From NCBI RefSeq assembly GCF_039696035.1, contig NZ_CP155567.1, positions 372,001-436,000 on the forward strand: a stretch of 64,000 nt of DNA, written 5' to 3'. The DNA comes from Microbulbifer sp. SAOS-129_SWC. Lineage in GTDB: Bacteria > Pseudomonadota > Gammaproteobacteria > Pseudomonadales > Cellvibrionaceae. Shown piece after piece: positions 62,374 to 64,000 of the stretch (the first letter of the stretch is position 1; the number at the start of each line of letters is the position of its first letter). The notes beneath the pieces are model-generated. The model was given only the letters and a program-made list of their open reading frames with translations. It did not search any database and was not told where the DNA came from. The position numbers and the translations under genes were made by a program.

Positions 62374-63624
62374 TCAAAAAAACGCATCCAGGGCCAGGTA
62401 GGCGCTGCGGGTCACCGGCTGGCTCATCTCCAGCGCGGCGTCGGCGCGGTTGTTCGACAGCCCCAGGTACACCGTGGTGGTATCGCTGGGGCTGAAGGAC
62501 AGCTCGGCAAAAGCGCTGCTGCTGGGCCGGTCGAGGCCCTGCAGCAGGCGCGCAGTCAGGCCCCAGCGGCGGTCGCCGAACAGCTTTGGCCAGGTGCCCT
62601 GCAGTAGCGCGTAGCGCGACTGTACGAACGGGTGCAGGGGTCGGTTGCGCGACGGTCCGCGCCCCGCCGACGGGTACGCCGCCAGCAGTGGATTGCGCCA
62701 TTCCGTCTCGCTCAGTGCGTAGCCGTTGTAGATCAGCTCCAGGCCGATCTCGGCGCCGGAGGCGGCGCCGTAGCGCAGGTTGGCGACGCCATCCCAGTGC
62801 CAGTGCGCGCGGTTCTGTGCCAGTGGCGCCGCGCTACCGTCGCCTTCGGCGTAACCGCGCGAGGCGGCCGCCTCGGCGCCGAAGGTCCAGGCGTCACCGA
62901 GGCCGTGCTGGAAATAACCGCCGACGTAGGGGCGGAAGCCGCCACCGCCGCCGGCCACGGTGCCGACCGTAGTGATCTGTCCCTCGACCCAGTTCCACTC
63001 GGCGCGGGCCAGGCCAAAACCGCCGCCGCTGTCGATACCCGCCACCTCGTCGAGGCGCGGGTCGGCCAGCAGCAGGCTGGCGCGCCCGTGCGCGGACAGG
63101 TCGGCGCTGGCAAAGGCCATCGGCTTGCCGGGAATATCCCGCCGCGGCGTGACTGCGCCGTTGTCCGGGAACAGGCGGTTGGTGGGGCTGTACAGCAGTG
63201 ACGGGCCCCAACCCACCAGGCGCTTGCCCGCGCCGATGCGGCGGCCGCTGCCCAGGTCGTGCAGCACATAGCCCTCGGCGAGCCAGTCCGGTTGCGGATC
63301 CGGCAGCGACGCCGGGCGGTCGCCGCTGGCCGCGGCCAGCCGCGGTTTGAGCACCAGGCGGGTGTCGTCGCAGGGTGCCGCGCTGCAGCGCAGCTGCAGG
63401 TCGAGGCGCAACTCGGCGGCGCTGCGGTCGGCACTGCCGCCGCCCAGCGGCGCGAACAACTGCTGTTGCTCGCGGATCAGTTGCAGGGTCCACTCGCTGT
63501 CGCTGCTCCAGCGGCTGTCCGCTGACTGGGTGGCAAAGGCCCAGTCGTCAGCGGCCGTCGGCGCGGCGGCGAACACTGCCAGCAGGGCGGCGCTCAGGCC
63601 GGTTGCAGGGCGCGGATTTCGCAT
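62374..63624 (-). CDS. Outer-membrane beta-barrel protein
   Basis: A 416-residue exported protein: signal peptide LSAALLAVFAAAPTAA, then alternating aromatic beta strands through to a C-terminal Phe (YLALDAFF), the usual outer-membrane barrel signal. Stretches such as RRIGAGKRLVGWGPSLLYSP and VTPRRDIPGKPMAFASADLS recall DUF1302/Wzi-like surface porins that accompany exporters, but I cannot place the family. ATG 63624 is chosen with GAGAG six bases upstream; the longer in-frame version overlaps the ligase gene in a non-signal region. It may form the outer-membrane step of the export system encoded downstream. Confidence 0.72.
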   Translation of the reverse strand: MRNPRPATGLSAALLAVFAAAPTAADDWAFATQSADSRWSSDSEWTLQLIREQQQLFAPLGGGSADRSAAELRLDLQLRCSAAPCDDTRLVLKPRLAAASGDRPASLPDPQPDWLAEGYVLHDLGSGRRIGAGKRLVGWGPSLLYSPTNRLFPDNGAVTPRRDIPGKPMAFASADLSAHGRASLLLADPRLDEVAGIDSGGGFGLARAEWNWVEGQITTVGTVAGGGGGFRPYVGGYFQHGLGDAWTFGAEAAASRGYAEGDGSAAPLAQNRAHWHWDGVANLRYGAASGAEIGLELIYNGYALSETEWRNPLLAAYPSAGRGPSRNRPLHPFVQSRYALLQGTWPKLFGDRRWGLTARLLQGLDRPSSSAFAELSFSPSDTTTVYLGLSNNRADAALEMSQPVTRSAYLALDAFF

Positions 63625-64000
63625 GGGGCACTCTCGCGGTCGTCGGCTTGGCGCTGCCCGGGGCACTGCAGCAGCTGGTTGTATTGCTCGCGCAGGCGGC
63701 GCTTGAGGGTCTTGCCGGTGGCGCCCATGGGAAACGCCTGCCAGTCGAGCAGCCACAGGTGGGCCAGTTGCTGCGCTTCCGGCAGTTGTCGATTCAACTC
63801 GCGGCGCAGCGTCTCGACATCGGCGATGCGCGCGCCACGGCGCGGCGCTACCACTGCGGCCGGCACCTCCCGCGCACCGCTGCGCGGGCGCACGCCAAAC
63901 ACACTGGTATCCAGTACCGCCGGGTGTTTCAGCACTGTCTCTTCGAGCGGCAGCGTGTAGACCGGGCCGCTGGCGGTGTGCATCACGTCCACCTCGCGGT
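63594..64000 (-). CDS. AMP-dependent acyl-CoA ligase, C-terminal part (runs off the window)
   Basis: About 135 residues of the C-terminal domain of an ANL ligase are visible, and the frame is open at the right edge, so the gene is cut by the window. The A8-like region RE-VDVMHTASG, VDTSVFGVRPRSGAREVPAA-type strand-helix (here LDTSVFGVRP) and the A10 motif MGATGKTLKRRLREQY with the catalytic Lys are present. Its 3' end overlaps the barrel gene by 31 bp. A second ANL enzyme in the same minus-strand cluster suggests two acid-activation steps. Substrate unknown. Confidence 0.8.
   Translation of the reverse strand, partial: REVDVMHTASGPVYTLPLEETVLKHPAVLDTSVFGVRPRSGAREVPAAVVAPRRGARIADVETLRRELNRQLPEAQQLAHLWLLDWQAFPMGATGKTLKRRLREQYNQLLQCPGQRQADDRESAPCEIRALQPA

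Overview
The window is GC-rich (about 60% or more by eye) and carries a typical gammaproteobacterial gene set: rnr-rlmB, rpsF-rpsR-rplI-dnaB, panC-panD, cysE, epmA and efp. Together with a carboxy(nor)spermidine operon and REP-like intergenic palindromes this suggests a marine gammaproteobacterium of the Microbulbifer/Cellvibrio type. The genus is an inference from gene content, not something the sequence proves.

Layout. 1-6245 is the 3' part of a giant repetitive adhesin-like exoprotein with a near-perfect 1,587-bp tandem duplication. 6.6-15.5 kb holds ppc, a DUF4124-trypsin periplasmic protease, two tandem tRNA-Leu(CAG) genes each with its own promoter and terminator, and the rnr-rlmB pair. 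15.6-17.8 kb has a MATE exporter and a 2OG-Fe(II) oxygenase. 18.3-21.6 kb is an ECF sigma / anti-sigma / acidic secreted protein / TPR-beta-barrel cassette. 21.6-25.4 kb is the conserved ribosomal S6-S18-L9 and DnaB block, followed by a YcaQ-type glycosylase. 26.5-34 kb is a complete arginine-to-spermidine route (speA, carboxynorspermidine synthase, nspC, speB), flanked by two DUF6515-like surface proteins. 34.3-41.4 kb links panCD with an acetyl-metabolism group: a CoA-transferase/GNAT fusion, a histone-deacetylase-fold enzyme, a cupin and acs. 41.5-53.1 kb is mixed housekeeping and small accessory genes, including a deoxyinosine glycosylase, SrkA kinase, CysE, EpmA and EF-P.

The most unusual region is 53.2-64.0 kb. 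It is a mostly minus-strand cluster running off the right edge. It encodes a class II aldolase-fold protein, a haem-oxygenase-like diiron (HDO) enzyme, a LuxR-type regulator lacking the conserved pocket Trp, two ANL ligases, a DhnA/GriI-type aldolase, a MacB/Lol-type ABC exporter with one permease fused to a LolA-like periplasmic domain, and an outer-membrane barrel. A reasonable reading is a small-molecule (possibly aromatic or lipid-linked) biosynthesis and export locus. Its product cannot be read from the sequence.

Working together: speA, speB, the synthase and nspC would turn arginine into putrescine and then spermidine through carboxyspermidine. Acs makes acetyl-CoA and has a conserved acetylatable lysine; the neighbouring GNAT fusion and deacetylase-fold protein could set its acetylation state. 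EpmA would lysylate Lys34 of the adjacent EF-P.
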